From: an uncultured Dorea sp. | GTDB lineage: Bacteria > Bacillota > Clostridia > Lachnospirales > Lachnospiraceae | Length of the DNA: 64,000 nt | NCBI GenBank assembly: GCA_910578455.1 | Contig: CAJTQA010000011.1 | Coordinates: 1-64,000, forward strand | Direction of reading: 5' to 3' | Part shown: positions 50,895 to 59,798 of the stretch, piece by piece | Position numbering within the stretch: position 1 is the stretch's first letter | How the letters are laid out: each line of letters opens with the position of its first letter | Translations under genes and position numbers: made by a program | The notes under the pieces: generated by a model | Databases searched by the model: none | Seen by the model: the letters and a program-made list of their open reading frames with translations, nothing else | What the model was told of the DNA's origin: nothing

Positions 50895-53800
50895 TTATTG
50901 TACTTTTACACTCTTTGTTTTAGACCATGCAGAATACACCTTAATTGACCTTCCGTTATATTTTACTGTCTTGTAAGTCCGTATTCTTACATAATACTTT
51001 TTCTTCGGCTTTAGCTTTGATATCTTCACAGATGTCTTTTTCTTGCTGGCAGTCTTTGCCTTCGTGCCGCTGCTAAAGTTTTTCTTCAAACTGTACTGGA
51101 TTTCATAGCCTGATATCTGAGACTTCTGCTTTTTCCATTTTACAGTCATCTTTTTCTTTCCCTTGGAAAGTTTTGAAATATTTGTTCCTTTCGGTCCGAT
51201 TGAAAATGTCTTCTGGACAGAGCCGCTGTAATTCCCTTTAAATACTATATTAACAGCATACTGCCCGATTGCCTTTCTTCCGCCCGGGTAATAAACCATA
51301 TAGTTTGACGGCGCAATTGTCTTCCCCGCACTGTCTTTTACCGTCACAGACGGCGTTATGGCCTTTCCGCTGTACGTATAGCTTGTGCCGGAAAGGGTTA
51401 CTGTCTTCGGATATGAAATTACGGTGCGCCCATTTTCCTTTCTGCATACGGAGCATGCCGTAACAACGCTCCCGTTTCTCGATGTGGTCGCTTTATTAGT
51501 TGCAGTAACATACTTGTGTCCGGCTAAAGGAATCTCCGTCTGTTCTTTTTCAATCTCACAATTTTTACAATAAATATTTGCAATTCCCTTCTGCGTACAT
51601 GTTGCTGCTTTCACGACACCGTTTGCCCAGTTGTGGCTGCCTTCTTCAAATCCTTCTGTTTCTTTATATCCGCAGGACTCACAGACTCGTTCTCTATAAT
51701 CACTCTGACAGGGAGATTGTATCGTTTTCCACTCCGAAAAATTATGCTCATGGCCATCCAGCACTTCGTAATAAAAGGAATTCTGTTTTCCTCCATATTT
51801 TACTGTCGCAGCCCTCTGTCCTACGGTATTCGTGTCAAAACCTGTTATCGTGTAGGCTCCGGCTGCTATCTCCCTTGATTCTTTCGTATAATTCGCTGTC
51901 ACCTTAATTCCGGTACTATCTACTTTGTCTCCTTTAAAATACGACAATATATTCGGAGGAACAATTGTAAGGGATAATAATTCATTTGCTGTCTTCTTTG
52001 TCTTTATTATTATTTTATTGTCAAGTTTTTGCACATAGCTTATAAAAAGCTTATTATCTGACGATGTAAGAGAAATGCTTTGGCCTGCGCTGCCTACGTC
52101 TAATCCTTCCTGCACATAGCTGTCTTTTCCAGTGTCATACTGATAAACCTTTGTATTCCCCTCTCCTGATGTGGAAGATACAAGAACATACAAATTTCCC
52201 TGTGTTACGGATATACTTGGCTCAAATGCAGAAATGCCAGAACTATTTCCTGTCTTCCAGTTTTTCCCATCATAGGATGCCATCTTCAAATCAGAACCGC
52301 CAAGCGGAATATATATTTTCCCGTCCAACGACACCATATCATATGTATTTCCTGAAAATGATCCATTGTCTACCTCGGTAAAGTTTGAATTTCCATCATA
52401 CCTGAATACTTTGATTGTATTTCCTGTAGATGCATCCCTTACTGCCGTGTATATTTTTCCATTCATCTCACATACTTTAGGCTGACCGCATAAATTTTCA
52501 AAGAACTTCCCTATCTCTGTAAAATTATTATTTTCTATTTTTCCTAAAACGGCTCTGCTGCTTTCCTCTGCATATGTGATATATAACCCCTGTGTTGTTT
52601 CTTTAATATCGAGATCGCTGCCTACATTATTTCTTCCTGTCAATATATCTGTCCATGAACCATTTCCGCTGCATTTTTTTATATATAACTTTTGTTGATT
52701 TGTGATGTATGCAAGGTACAACTCATTTTTATATGAAAATAATTTTTTATCTGATAATCCTCCGCTGACTTGTACCTTATTTCCTAATGCTGTCCATCCA
52801 TTATTTTTATAATTGTAAAGTTGGAAATTTCCGCTCGTGAATGCTGTAGGATTATATGTAACGAGATATTGCATCCCATTACATGATGTTATTGCGGTGT
52901 TTTTATTGCCACTAAATTCGCCTGAACTACTGTCTGCAAACCCTGTGTCCTTCCACAAGTCAAAATCTGCTCCATTTGGGACAGACACATCCAGAGTCAT
53001 CTGGCTGCCGTCGCTGTTTCTTTTTACATTGCTGATAACAATTCCTGAATTAGTTCCGTCTGAAAATGTCAGTGCCCCGTCTTCAAGCTTTTTATCTAAA
53101 TCTTCATGTCCTATGGATGTCCTGCCATTTTGATCTGATAACGCCGCATTCATCACAGTCAATTTCTCATTACAGGAACCATCTGCATTTGTTTCATAGC
53201 CATTCTGCCCTTTTTGCGGACGAAATACATATATTCCGGTTTGTCCGCGATAATTGCTAAGTTCTGTAACAGTCGTATTTATACGATACACGATAACACC
53301 GGACATTTTATCGTCATACAGCGATGCGTCCAATGAGTCTTCGTTGTATTGGTTGTTGGATGTATATCTGGCTCCTGCTTTCCTGTATTCTATTACAAAC
53401 AATTCATGTTCATTAAGCGGTGACTGCAATATATATGCCTGATTTCCAGATGCTTTATCCTGCATATCCAATACAAGATTTTTCCTGCTCTCTTTGATTG
53501 TCTCAATATCCAGCCAGTTTGTAAATTTCATCCGGTTATATGCAAGGGGGTAAGACACCCTGGAACTCGCTGACGCCATGACATCCCAGATATGAACAGG
53601 ATTGTTACACGGCTCTTTTGGATCCTTCGAATCTCCCCGGTAAAGATCTGGATAACCCAGCGTATGAAGGAACTCATGAATAATAACTCCCGATTCCTGA
53701 TCCAAAACCCTATCTGTACTGAGCATATTATATGTTCCGATACTCTTATTGCTCCATTTTACGCTAGAGGATGGAAAATTACTCTTATGCGATACGAGCG

Positions 53801-54308
53801 TAGGAATATTTGTAGAAGAACTAGACGAAGGAGGCTCTCCTTTCATAATAACGGTCAGGTTATCTATAATTCCGTCTCTATCATAGTCAATTAACTGATC
53901 TGAGATGCCCGGAACCTGTTTCAATACCTGTTCAATAACCATAGAGTCCACGTTCTTTTCCTGCGCCTCTTTTTCGCTCATGGAAAGCTGACAGGATTTA
54001 ATCGCTGTTCCGTTGTCCTGCGGGAATATATTATGTATCTCAAACTTTCCATAGGAAACCGTCTTCAGATAATTTTTCATTGATCTTCCGTGTTCACCAT
54101 TATAATACTTTATAATCTTGTCACGGTTTGTTTTATTGGCAAAATAAGCTGCATCTGACGATGCATTGTTTCCGGAAAAATGTGCGAACAGCACTACATT
54201 GGCAAAATCTCTCTTCTGGATGTCAGATGCCTTTGCATATGTGCTTATATCAAAAATCCCAGCTAATAAAGATATTAATATACATGATGCAATAATCTTT
54301 TTTCTCAT
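50895..54308 (-). CDS. Secreted M6-family metallopeptidase, multidomain
   Basis: A 1137-residue exported protein. It has a signal peptide (about 1-26), an M6 (immune-inhibitor-A-like) peptidase domain with zinc motif VIIHEFLHTLGYPDLY at about 212-227, and a central beta-propeller-like region of short repeats with Tyr/Lys/Trp. An Ig-like Big_3-type domain (LSYFKGDKVDSTGIKVTANY), two Cys-pair modules (CESCGYKE, CKNCEIEKE, CSVCRKENG) and a C-terminal fibronectin type III-like domain (ISGYEIQYSLKKNF) follow. There is no sortase motif, so it is likely secreted or held by its basic tail. The Shine-Dalgarno region is a run of nine G, which may vary in length. Confidence 0.88.
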   Translation of the reverse strand: MRKKIIASCILISLLAGIFDISTYAKASDIQKRDFANVVLFAHFSGNNASSDAAYFANKTNRDKIIKYYNGEHGRSMKNYLKTVSYGKFEIHNIFPQDNGTAIKSCQLSMSEKEAQEKNVDSMVIEQVLKQVPGISDQLIDYDRDGIIDNLTVIMKGEPPSSSSSTNIPTLVSHKSNFPSSSVKWSNKSIGTYNMLSTDRVLDQESGVIIHEFLHTLGYPDLYRGDSKDPKEPCNNPVHIWDVMASASSRVSYPLAYNRMKFTNWLDIETIKESRKNLVLDMQDKASGNQAYILQSPLNEHELFVIEYRKAGARYTSNNQYNEDSLDASLYDDKMSGVIVYRINTTVTELSNYRGQTGIYVFRPQKGQNGYETNADGSCNEKLTVMNAALSDQNGRTSIGHEDLDKKLEDGALTFSDGTNSGIVISNVKRNSDGSQMTLDVSVPNGADFDLWKDTGFADSSSGEFSGNKNTAITSCNGMQYLVTYNPTAFTSGNFQLYNYKNNGWTALGNKVQVSGGLSDKKLFSYKNELYLAYITNQQKLYIKKCSGNGSWTDILTGRNNVGSDLDIKETTQGLYITYAEESSRAVLGKIENNNFTEIGKFFENLCGQPKVCEMNGKIYTAVRDASTGNTIKVFRYDGNSNFTEVDNGSFSGNTYDMVSLDGKIYIPLGGSDLKMASYDGKNWKTGNSSGISAFEPSISVTQGNLYVLVSSTSGEGNTKVYQYDTGKDSYVQEGLDVGSAGQSISLTSSDNKLFISYVQKLDNKIIIKTKKTANELLSLTIVPPNILSYFKGDKVDSTGIKVTANYTKESREIAAGAYTITGFDTNTVGQRAATVKYGGKQNSFYYEVLDGHEHNFSEWKTIQSPCQSDYRERVCESCGYKETEGFEEGSHNWANGVVKAATCTQKGIANIYCKNCEIEKEQTEIPLAGHKYVTATNKATTSRNGSVVTACSVCRKENGRTVISYPKTVTLSGTSYTYSGKAITPSVTVKDSAGKTIAPSNYMVYYPGGRKAIGQYAVNIVFKGNYSGSVQKTFSIGPKGTNISKLSKGKKKMTVKWKKQKSQISGYEIQYSLKKNFSSGTKAKTASKKKTSVKISKLKPKKKYYVRIRTYKTVKYNGRSIKVYSAWSKTKSVKVQ

Positions 54309-54330
54309 ATGCCCTACCCCCCCCCTCCCA
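54309..54330 (-). promoter_or_regulatory. Ribosome-binding region containing a nine-G tract
   Basis: On the minus strand GGGAGGGGGGGGGTAGGGCAT directly precedes ATG 54308. The run of nine G overlaps the Shine-Dalgarno sequence. Slippage in it would change the spacing or strength of ribosome binding without touching the protein. Confidence 0.7.
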
Positions 54331-54390
54331 AATTTAAGTATGCATATTTTCGCAAATTAAAGTTAAAATACCATTAAATTCTAACAATTT

Positions 54391-55269
54391 TCAATCAAAA
54401 TTTATTTTGCCCTGCAGCCATACATCTCCTTTAAATCGTCTCCCAGGCGCAAGTTCTCCGATAACTCTTGAACAGGGAACGCACAAATCAAACTGCAGAT
54501 CATTTACCTCCAGTTTCATGACATAAAGTTCCACTCCTGTATAGCTGTTTTCTACTGTTTCATAATCCAATATTGTTCCAAGAATTGAATATTTGTCACA
54601 TTCGATTCCATAAGGCATGATACTCGTATCGACAATACTGAGGATATCCTCTTTGACCAGCCTCTTTGACACTTTTGAATATGTATCAATGTCCTCCAGA
54701 GTAAGGCTTTCAATCGCTTCCGGATCCCCTGTCTTTGCAGCATTAACAAGCTGCATCCGATTTTTTGAATGCTGCTTCTGCGTCTTTTCCTGCGTTTCAT
54801 TTTTTTGCACAGGGAGAAGTATCATTCCCTGATTGCTGAGAGCCGAAAGAGTCACGGAAGAAAAACCTACTTTGCTGTATCGGCTCCTGCCCAGCCTTTT
54901 TAAATATTCTAATTTATTCTGTACATAAAAGATGAGATTGATAGATACTTTGGAATCTTCACATATCCCGTAATATCCGGTGTCATCACTTTTTCGCTCA
55001 ATCGCGACATCATCATATGACGTGATCCCACTGCCTGAAAAGTACGGAAAATAATATTGATTTCTAAGATTAAAATCTCTTCCTATATCCCCAAACAAAG
55101 TAATCCCTATTCTCTTGCCATACTCTTTCCTGTATTCTCCATAATCTGTCACTTCATCTTCATATGTCAGCTCATGCGCGGTGAAATCCCTTTTTACCTG
55201 ATGAAGGATTTCACCCAGCTCTTCTTTTTTTTCAAAATAAAAACCAATTGCACGCAAATAACGATGCAT
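54391..55269 (-). CDS. DUF3881-family protein
   Basis: A 292-residue cytosolic protein. It begins MHRYLRAIGFYFEKKEELGE and carries the family marks FPYFSGSGITSYDDVAIERK, YGICEDSKVSINLIFYVQNK and YSILGTILDYETVENSYTG. Found almost only in Clostridia near serS; function unknown. It starts three bases after the serS stop codon, so the two are translated together. No catalytic motif is visible. Confidence 0.85.
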   Translation of the reverse strand: MHRYLRAIGFYFEKKEELGEILHQVKRDFTAHELTYEDEVTDYGEYRKEYGKRIGITLFGDIGRDFNLRNQYYFPYFSGSGITSYDDVAIERKSDDTGYYGICEDSKVSINLIFYVQNKLEYLKRLGRSRYSKVGFSSVTLSALSNQGMILLPVQKNETQEKTQKQHSKNRMQLVNAAKTGDPEAIESLTLEDIDTYSKVSKRLVKEDILSIVDTSIMPYGIECDKYSILGTILDYETVENSYTGVELYVMKLEVNDLQFDLCVPCSRVIGELAPGRRFKGDVWLQGKINFD

Positions 55270-55271
55270 AA

Positions 55272-56558
55272 TTATTTCCTCTTAATCTCAGCCATTCCAC
55301 CCATATAAGGACGCAGCACTTCGGGGATTCTTACGCTGCCGTCTTCCTGAAGGTTGTTCTCCAAAAATGCGATTAACATTCTCGGAGGAGCTACTACAGT
55401 ATTATTCAGCGTATGTGCAAAGTATTTATTTCCGTCTTCTCCCTTTACCCGGATTCCAAGCCTTCTTGCCTGTGCATCGCCCAGATTAGAACAGCTTCCA
55501 ACCTCAAAATACTTTTTCTGCCTTGGAGACCATGCCTCTACGTCGCAGGACTTCACTTTCAAGTCTGCCAGATCCCCGGAGCAGCACTCAAGCGTACGCA
55601 CCGGTATATCCAGCGTGCGGAACAGATCTACCGTATTTTTCCACAGCTGGTCGTACCAATACGGGCTTTCTTCCGGTTTGCACACAACAATCATTTCCTG
55701 TTTTTCAAACTGATGGATACGGTAAACGCCTCTCTCCTCAATTCCATGAGCGCCTTTTTCTTTACGGAAACATGGAGAATAGCTCGTGAGAGTCTGCGGA
55801 AGCTGATCCTCATTCAACATTGTATCAATGAATTTTCCAATCATCGAATGCTCACTTGTACCGATCAGATATAAATCTTCGCCCTCAATCTTATACATCA
55901 TGGCATCCATTTCCGCAAAGCTCATAACGCCAGTCACTACATTGCTCCGAATCATGAATGGCGGAATGCAGTATGTGAAGCCTCTGTTTATCATAAAATC
56001 ACGGGCATAAGTAATTACCGCAGAGTGAAGCCTTGCGATATCGCCCATCAGATAATAGAATCCGTTTCCCGCGACTCTTCCGGCACTTTCAAGGTCAATT
56101 CCTTTAAAGCTATCCATAATTTCCGTATGGTATGGAATATCATACTCCGGTACTGCCGGCTCTCCAAATTTCTCAATTTCCACATTTTCACTGTCATCTT
56201 TACCGATTGGTACAGATGGATCAATGATATTTGGAATTGTCATCATGATTTTCTTGATTCTTTCTTCAACTTCTTTTTCTTCTGAAGATAGGCTTTCTAC
56301 ACGGTCAGCATTGGCCTGCACCTTTTTCTTAAGCTCTTCTGCCTCTTCTTTCTTTCCCTGTGCCATACATGCGCCAATCTGCTTGGAAATCTTATTTCTT
56401 TCCGCGCGCAGCGCTTCTACTTCCTGTTTAATGTCACGGTTCTTCTGATCTAACTCCAGGACTTCATCTACAAGCGGAAGCTTTTCATCCTGAAACTTTT
56501 TCTTTATATTCTCTTTTACAGTCTCCGGGTTGTTTCTTACAAATTTCAAATCTAACAT
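55272..56558 (-). CDS. serS: Seryl-tRNA synthetase
   Basis: Charges tRNA-Ser with serine. The 428-residue class II enzyme has the N-terminal coiled-coil arm (about 30-105, EVEALRAERNKISKQIG), motif 2 FRKEKGAHGIEERGVYRIHQFEK and motif 3 APPRMLIAFLENNLQEDG with NNTVVA before it. It is full length. No T-box leader is seen upstream; the gap to the DUF4446 gene is only 56 bases. AGGAGG precedes the ATG. Confidence 0.96.
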   Translation of the reverse strand: MLDLKFVRNNPETVKENIKKKFQDEKLPLVDEVLELDQKNRDIKQEVEALRAERNKISKQIGACMAQGKKEEAEELKKKVQANADRVESLSSEEKEVEERIKKIMMTIPNIIDPSVPIGKDDSENVEIEKFGEPAVPEYDIPYHTEIMDSFKGIDLESAGRVAGNGFYYLMGDIARLHSAVITYARDFMINRGFTYCIPPFMIRSNVVTGVMSFAEMDAMMYKIEGEDLYLIGTSEHSMIGKFIDTMLNEDQLPQTLTSYSPCFRKEKGAHGIEERGVYRIHQFEKQEMIVVCKPEESPYWYDQLWKNTVDLFRTLDIPVRTLECCSGDLADLKVKSCDVEAWSPRQKKYFEVGSCSNLGDAQARRLGIRVKGEDGNKYFAHTLNNTVVAPPRMLIAFLENNLQEDGSVRIPEVLRPYMGGMAEIKRK

Positions 56559-56614
56559 ATCTTTATCCTCCTATATATTATGTCGTTTCTTTTTTATATT
56601 TCTTTATATTTTTA

Positions 56615-57133
56615 TTATTGTTTTTCATACACATCCGAGAAAATTGCCTTATCAAGCGCCTCTGCCTCTTCTTCTGCAAGTTCTACATAACTTTCTGCTT
56701 TCACAATTTCTTTTACATATGTGTAACAGCCTTCCCTACTGTGCATAGCGTTCATAATCCATCCGTTATTCTGCCCGTCCAGCATTGCTATGGCAAAACT
56801 CAGCTTTCCGCCCATCTCATTAAAAGCATCATATTTGACAATTCCTATTTTTTGGAAATTTCTGTCCAGCTTTTGTTTCATATCTCTGATATCGAGCCGG
56901 TTCTGTTTTGTGACCTTTATAATTGCCTCCGCCTCCTGAAATTTTTCCATCATGCTCTCTTCAAGAGTTTTACCATCTTTCCCACGCATAAACGTCTGAT
57001 AGCTGGTTTTCAGTCGATTGTATTTTACAGTTACATTAACGTACAATACGAACAATATAATAAACAGTGCCAACATGAACATAAAGATATATGCGGGATC
57101 GATTCCCAATGCATTTAATATCCTGCTTTCCAT
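56615..57133 (-). CDS. DUF4446-family protein
   Basis: A 172-residue protein with one N-terminal membrane helix (about 12-34) and a cytosolic part. The conserved core is DIRDMKQKLDRNFQKIGIVKYDAFNEMGG and LSFAIAMLDGQNNGWIMNAMHSREGCYTY. The family occurs next to parB in Clostridia and Bacilli; its function is not established. It begins five bases after the parB stop. A role at the membrane in chromosome or sporulation biology is only suggested by context. Confidence 0.88.
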   Translation of the reverse strand: MESRILNALGIDPAYIFMFMLALFIILFVLYVNVTVKYNRLKTSYQTFMRGKDGKTLEESMMEKFQEAEAIIKVTKQNRLDIRDMKQKLDRNFQKIGIVKYDAFNEMGGKLSFAIAMLDGQNNGWIMNAMHSREGCYTYVKEIVKAESYVELAEEEAEALDKAIFSDVYEKQ

Positions 57134-57138
57134 ATAGT

Positions 57139-58065
57139 TTATTCTCCTCTTCCAAGACTCATAATCATATCAAACATACGTTCTAACTCACTATCTGAAT
57201 AGTATTCTATCTCTATCTTTCCTTTACCATTTCCTTTCGCTGCTATACTTACTTTTGTTCCCATAACATCCTTCATCTTATTTGCAAGATCGTCATATAT
57301 AAATTCATTCTTTATAACTTTCTTTTCTTTTGGCTGTTTTGGATTCTTAATTTCTTTTATAAGCTTTTCAACATCCCTCACGCTCAATTTTTCATCAAAT
57401 ATTTTTGTTGCCAATTCATACTGCTGTTTTTCATCATCAAGCGCAAGGAGCGGACGGGCATGTCCGGTTGAAATCATATCGTCAATCACCATCTGCTGTA
57501 CTTTTTCTGAAAGTTTCAGCAAACGCATAGAATTTGTGACGGCAGTTCTGCTCTTTGATACTCTCTCAGCCACTTCATCCTGTTTAAGATGAAATTCTTC
57601 TAGAAGTCTTTTATATGCCGCAGCTTCCTCAATCGGATTAAGATTTTCTCTCTGAATATTCTCAATCAGTCCTATCTCTATTATCTCTTGCTCCGTGTAT
57701 TCTTTTATTATAACCGGAATTTCTTTCAGCCCTGCCATTTTAGCGGCCCGCCATCTTCTCTCTCCCGCTATGATTTCATAATAATCTTTTCTCTTTCTGA
57801 CTATCAATGGCTGAAGAATTCCAAACTGCCTGACAGAATCAGATAATTCCATCAGAGCATCTTCTTCAAATTTTTTTCGGGGCTGCTCTCTATTTGGTTC
57901 TACCTTATTAATATTTATCATCTGTTCTCCAGACTTAGATTCCACCTGAACATCATTATTTTTAATTGCATTCAATACCATCTCAGTCTGATTTGTCTTC
58001 ACAGGTTTATTATCAGGAATCAAACTATCCAGACCTTTACCAAGCCCTTTTTTCCTTGCAACCAT
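57139..58065 (-). CDS. parB: ParB/Spo0J chromosome partitioning protein
   Basis: Binds parS sites and, as a CTP-dependent clamp, spreads along DNA to load condensin and segregate origins. The 308 residues include the N-terminal ParA-activating KKGLGKGLDSLIP, the CTP-binding GERRWRAAKMAG (C motif), GLIENIQRENLNPIEEA and a central helix-turn-helix (KQDEVAERVSKSRTAVTNSMRLL). The C-terminal dimer domain is short. It follows parA by 24 bases. Two perfect parS sites lie just upstream of parA. Confidence 0.95.
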   Translation of the reverse strand: MVARKKGLGKGLDSLIPDNKPVKTNQTEMVLNAIKNNDVQVESKSGEQMININKVEPNREQPRKKFEEDALMELSDSVRQFGILQPLIVRKRKDYYEIIAGERRWRAAKMAGLKEIPVIIKEYTEQEIIEIGLIENIQRENLNPIEEAAAYKRLLEEFHLKQDEVAERVSKSRTAVTNSMRLLKLSEKVQQMVIDDMISTGHARPLLALDDEKQQYELATKIFDEKLSVRDVEKLIKEIKNPKQPKEKKVIKNEFIYDDLANKMKDVMGTKVSIAAKGNGKGKIEIEYYSDSELERMFDMIMSLGRGE

Positions 58066-58089
58066 TATTAATTTTCTCCCCTTTCACGA

Positions 58090-58851
58090 TTATACTTGTG
58101 ATATCACTTCATCTGCCAACTTCAGATAGCTCTCCGCACCCGCCGACTTCGGATCATAATGATTGATTGGCATTCCATAACTTGGAGCTTCTGCAAGCCT
58201 TATATTTCTGGGAATAATCGTCTTATATATATTCTGCTCTAAGTTGTCTTTTACATTCTCTACAACCTGTAAGGAAAGGTTTGTCCTGGCATCATACATT
58301 GTAAAAACAACACCTTCTATTTTCAACTCATTATTTAATCTGTTCTTCACAAGCTCAACTGTATGTATAAGCTGACTCAGTCCTTCAAGAGCATAATACT
58401 CACACTGAATTGGAACAAGAACAGAATCTGCCGCTGTCATAGCATTGATTGTAAGTATGCTTAATGACGGAGGACAATCTATAATAATAAAATCATATTT
58501 ATTCTTAATGTCGTGCAGAGCCTTTCTTAAAATATACTCTTTACCCTCTTGATCCAACAATTCGATTTCTGCACCTGACAGATCAATACTTGTAGGTATA
58601 ATATCAAGATTCTCTATAACATTTTTATTTATAACTCCTTCAATGTCAGTCTCTCCTATTATCAAATCATAAATTGTTGTTTCAACAGAGTTTTTATCCA
58701 TTCCTAACCCGCTTGTCATATTACCCTGAGGATCCATGTCAACTGAAAGAACCTTTTTTCCTCTTTCAGCCAGACAAGCAGATAAATTAATGGCAGTCGT
58801 AGTTTTGCCAACTCCACCTTTCTGGTTAGCAATTGCTATAATTCTTCCCAT
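58090..58851 (-). CDS. parA: ParA/Soj chromosome partitioning ATPase
   Basis: A 253-residue P-loop ATPase that works with ParB in origin segregation. It has the deviant Walker A ANQKGGVGKTTTAINLS, Walker A' VDMDPQGN and Walker B FIIIDCPPSLSILT. The length is that of chromosomal Soj without the extra N-terminal domain of plasmid ParAs. AAAGGTG precedes the ATG. The upstream region carries a possible minus-strand -10 (TATACT at 58886-58891) and parS sites. In Bacillus the homologue also affects DnaA activity. Confidence 0.95.
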   Translation of the reverse strand: MGRIIAIANQKGGVGKTTTAINLSACLAERGKKVLSVDMDPQGNMTSGLGMDKNSVETTIYDLIIGETDIEGVINKNVIENLDIIPTSIDLSGAEIELLDQEGKEYILRKALHDIKNKYDFIIIDCPPSLSILTINAMTAADSVLVPIQCEYYALEGLSQLIHTVELVKNRLNNELKIEGVVFTMYDARTNLSLQVVENVKDNLEQNIYKTIIPRNIRLAEAPSYGMPINHYDPKSAGAESYLKLADEVISQV

Positions 58852-58919
58852 TATAAATCACCTTTCTTAAACTTCATGTTCTATTAGTATAACACTTTTT
58901 TGTTTATATATCTACAAAA

Positions 58920-58935
58920 TGTTTCACGTGAAACA
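58920..58935. promoter_or_regulatory. parS site 1
   Basis: A perfect 16-bp palindrome TGTTTCACGTGAAACA, the consensus ParB-binding site, about 70 bases upstream of parA. It should act as a ParB loading centre and may let ParB regulate the operon. Confidence 0.93.
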
Positions 58936-59007
58936 TTATAATTATCTTATTTTTTTATAAATCACTAATTATAACCCTTTATTCCATATCAAAAACCACA
59001 CGCCGAA

Positions 59008-59023
59008 TGTTTCACGTGAAACA
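59008..59023. promoter_or_regulatory. parS site 2
   Basis: A second perfect TGTTTCACGTGAAACA, 88 bases from site 1 (centre to centre) and inside a longer palindrome with CGAA/TTCG flanks. It lies between the rsmG terminator and parA. Confidence 0.93.
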
Positions 59024-59035
59024 TTCGACTAATAT

Positions 59036-59066
59036 AAAAGAGCCTCTTTACTTTAGAGGCTCTTTT
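59036..59066 (-). terminator. Terminator overlapping the rsmG stop codon
   Basis: AAAAGAGCCTC (59036-59046) pairs with GAGGCTCTTTT (59056-59066), an 11-bp stem with the rsmG stop in its loop. The upstream arm of the minus-strand hairpin is coding, so the last rsmG codons double as terminator. Confidence 0.8.
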
Positions 59067-59773
59067 GACGGTACTCCCGCTTTTCGCGGATACTTTTTCC
59101 CTGTACTGTTTTCTTTTCTTATTTTTACCAATGACCGCTGTATCTCTGTTTCCGGTAATGTGAATTTTTCAATTTTTTCTATTTTTCCTCCTAGTATTTC
59201 TACTGCCTTTGTTGACTCTTTTATCTCTTCTTCTATGTTTCCTGATTTATAAGAGATAAAATATCCTGACTTTTTTACATATGGAAGTGCATATTCGGAA
59301 AGGATTGCCAGATTTGCCACTGCTCTTGATACGCATAAGTCATATTTTTCTCTGTATTCATGTTTTCTGGCGTAATCTTCTGCCCTTCCATGTAATGTCT
59401 GAACTTCTTTCAGCCCAATTTCCTCTACAACCTCATTCAAAAATTTTATTCTTTTATTCAAGGAGTCAAGCAATGTTATCTTAATTTCCGGAAATGCTAT
59501 TTTTAACGGAATTCCTGGAAATCCTGCTCCGGTTCCAATATCTATCACGGATATGCTGCCAGATCGAAATGTTTTTTTATCTATCGTCTTTATTAATGAT
59601 AAACTGTCTATGAAATGTTTATTTACGACTTCTTCATATTCCGTAATGGCTGTCAGATTCATCACCCGATTCCATTCAATTAAGATGGAGTAATAGTTTA
59701 TAAACTGCTCTATCTGATAATCATTCAATTCAATTTCCATCTGGCTCGCTTTTTTTCTTATTATATTCTGCAT
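59048..59773 (-). CDS. rsmG: 16S rRNA (guanine-527-N7) methyltransferase RsmG
   Basis: Methylates G527 of 16S rRNA with S-adenosylmethionine; loss gives low-level streptomycin resistance in several bacteria. The 241-residue protein has NLTAITEYEEVVNKHFIDSL, the SAM-binding SVIDIGTGAGFPGIPLKIAFP and CVSRAVANLAILSEYALPYV. ATG 59773 is preferred because GAGGAAT is well placed; the upstream open frame falls inside mnmG. It starts 25 bases after the mnmG stop and is the last gene of the mnmE-mnmG-rsmG unit. Confidence 0.95.
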   Translation of the reverse strand: MQNIIRKKASQMEIELNDYQIEQFINYYSILIEWNRVMNLTAITEYEEVVNKHFIDSLSLIKTIDKKTFRSGSISVIDIGTGAGFPGIPLKIAFPEIKITLLDSLNKRIKFLNEVVEEIGLKEVQTLHGRAEDYARKHEYREKYDLCVSRAVANLAILSEYALPYVKKSGYFISYKSGNIEEEIKESTKAVEILGGKIEKIEKFTLPETEIQRSLVKIRKENSTGKKYPRKAGVPSKEPLK

Positions 59774-59798
59774 TTTTATTCCTCTTACTGACTTATTT

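Noticed and set aside
50720..50923. 67-residue plus-strand reading frame
   Set aside because: It runs across the tRNA-Arg gene and its terminator and has no ribosome-binding site.
56559..56614. Possible T-box leader of serS
   Set aside because: The 56-base gap is too short and shows no T-box motif or specifier stem.
58850..59050. Replication origin in the parA upstream region
   Set aside because: The palindromes are parS sites; no cluster of DnaA boxes or DNA-unwinding element is present, and dnaA is not in the window.
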